Below, piece by piece: positions 63,660-64,000 of a stretch of 64,000 nt of DNA. The notes under the pieces are model-generated. The model saw only the letters and a program-made list of their open reading frames with translations, was not told the origin of the DNA and did no database searches. This DNA comes from Algoriphagus ratkowskyi (GTDB lineage: Bacteria; Bacteroidota; Bacteroidia; Cytophagales; Cyclobacteriaceae), in the NCBI RefSeq assembly GCF_002150505.1, contig NZ_MSSV01000007.1, positions 1 to 64,000 of the forward strand, written 5' to 3'. A program made the translations under genes and the position numbers. Each line of letters begins with the position of its first letter. Position 1 is the first letter of the stretch.

Positions 63660-64000
63660 CTAAGGCAAATCAAAATCCCGAACATCCTGAATCACTTCTT
63701 TGAATTCATTTTCATTCTGTAGCAAGTAGCTGATCTTGGCGGCCACGGATTCAGGTGTGGATAGGTCTCCATTTTCCTTGTACGTTTTGAATCGTTCGAT
63801 TTCGGGAAAATCTAATCCATCAGCTAGTCTGATTTCATGCTGCATCTCTGTGTCCACTATTCCTGGAGCTACGCTGAAAAACCTGAATTGCGAATTGGTA
63901 TTTTCTTTTGCAGCAACTTTCGTAAACATCGCTATGGCTGCCTTTGTACTGCAATATTTGCTCCAGCCTTCCATAGGCTTGGAAGCAGCACCAGAACTGA
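63660..64000 (-). CDS. Short-chain dehydrogenase, cut by the window edge
   Basis: The C-terminal part of a classical SDR. The frame continues upstream past the Met at 63974: the codons give S-S-G-A-A-S-K-P-M-E-G-W-S-K-Y-C-S-T-K, i.e. the catalytic Ser followed by Y-x-x-x-K. The rest ('APGIVDTEMQHEIR', 'STPESVAAKISYLL') matches the substrate and cofactor side of the family. The N terminus with the cofactor-binding glycine motif lies outside the window, so size and substrate cannot be given. Confidence 0.88.
   Translation of the reverse strand, partial: SSGAASKPMEGWSKYCSTKAAIAMFTKVAAKENTNSQFRFFSVAPGIVDTEMQHEIRLADGLDFPEIERFKTYKENGDLSTPESVAAKISYLLQNENEFKEVIQDVRDFDLP

Overview
The window reads as chromosomal DNA of a Bacteroidota bacterium, most likely a Cytophagales member of the Cyclobacteriaceae (Algoriphagus-like); the phylum is well supported, the genus is an impression. 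Supporting signs are two SusC/SusD pairs, lipoprotein and Tat-exported ('RRDFIK') enzymes, few Shine-Dalgarno sites, several TTG starts, one good TAnnTTTG-type -7 promoter element, AT-rich spacers and many palindromic intergenic repeats. I saw no rRNA, tRNA, CRISPR array, transposase, integrase or phage gene.

Layout. 0.5-7.5 kb: TetR regulator overlapping a sulfatase, then a convergent SusD/SusC pair. 8.4-17.3 kb: a small membrane protein, a two-domain phosphodiesterase/alkaline phosphatase gene split by a one-base frameshift, a divergent phosphoinositide phospholipase C-like gene and a second SusD/SusC pair; this looks like a phosphoester-scavenging locus. 18.4-22.7 kb: POTRA-like outer membrane protein, CE15-type esterase, sialidase-like protein. 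22.9-25.7 kb: the three-gene proton-translocating transhydrogenase pntAA-pntAB-pntB. 26-39 kb: sugar-related oxidoreductases (Gfo/Idh/MocA), a haem-binding protein, an SDR, an alpha-galactosidase-like hydrolase, and the DUF2231-cytochrome-DUF1549-DUF1553 / DUF1501 pair, with about 2 kb of palindromic repeats among them.

39.2-48.3 kb is the accessory part. It carries three visibly AT-rich genes on one strand (DUF2806, AbiJ_NTD4-like, and a large protein ending in a PD-(D/E)xK-like nuclease motif), which I read as a candidate defence cluster. It also holds an orphan ATP-grasp gene and the decayed 3' ends of at least three genes whose intact relatives are in the same window (FMN reductase, Crp/Fnr regulator, DUF1501 protein), plus two unidentified fragments. 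This looks like a zone of duplication, insertion and decay. An intact flavodoxin-type reductase and a Crp/Fnr regulator are divergent there around a perfect 16-bp palindrome.

48.3-64 kb is mostly housekeeping or transport: DoxX-like protein, CPA1 Na+/H+ antiporter, another Tat-exported oxidoreductase, a DUF6600 protein with a long S/T/R-rich tail, SulP transporter, beta-lactamase-fold hydrolase, Deg/HtrA protease, MscS channel, cold-shock protein, SixA-like phosphatase and an SDR cut by the window edge.

A dispersed intergenic element of about 150-190 bp with inverted ends (left end TGATTATCCGCAAT, right end TACTGGTAGAAAAGCGGATA) occurs four times, with a probable degenerate fifth copy and a tail at the left edge. 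Product names come from motifs and remembered family features; no database search was run.
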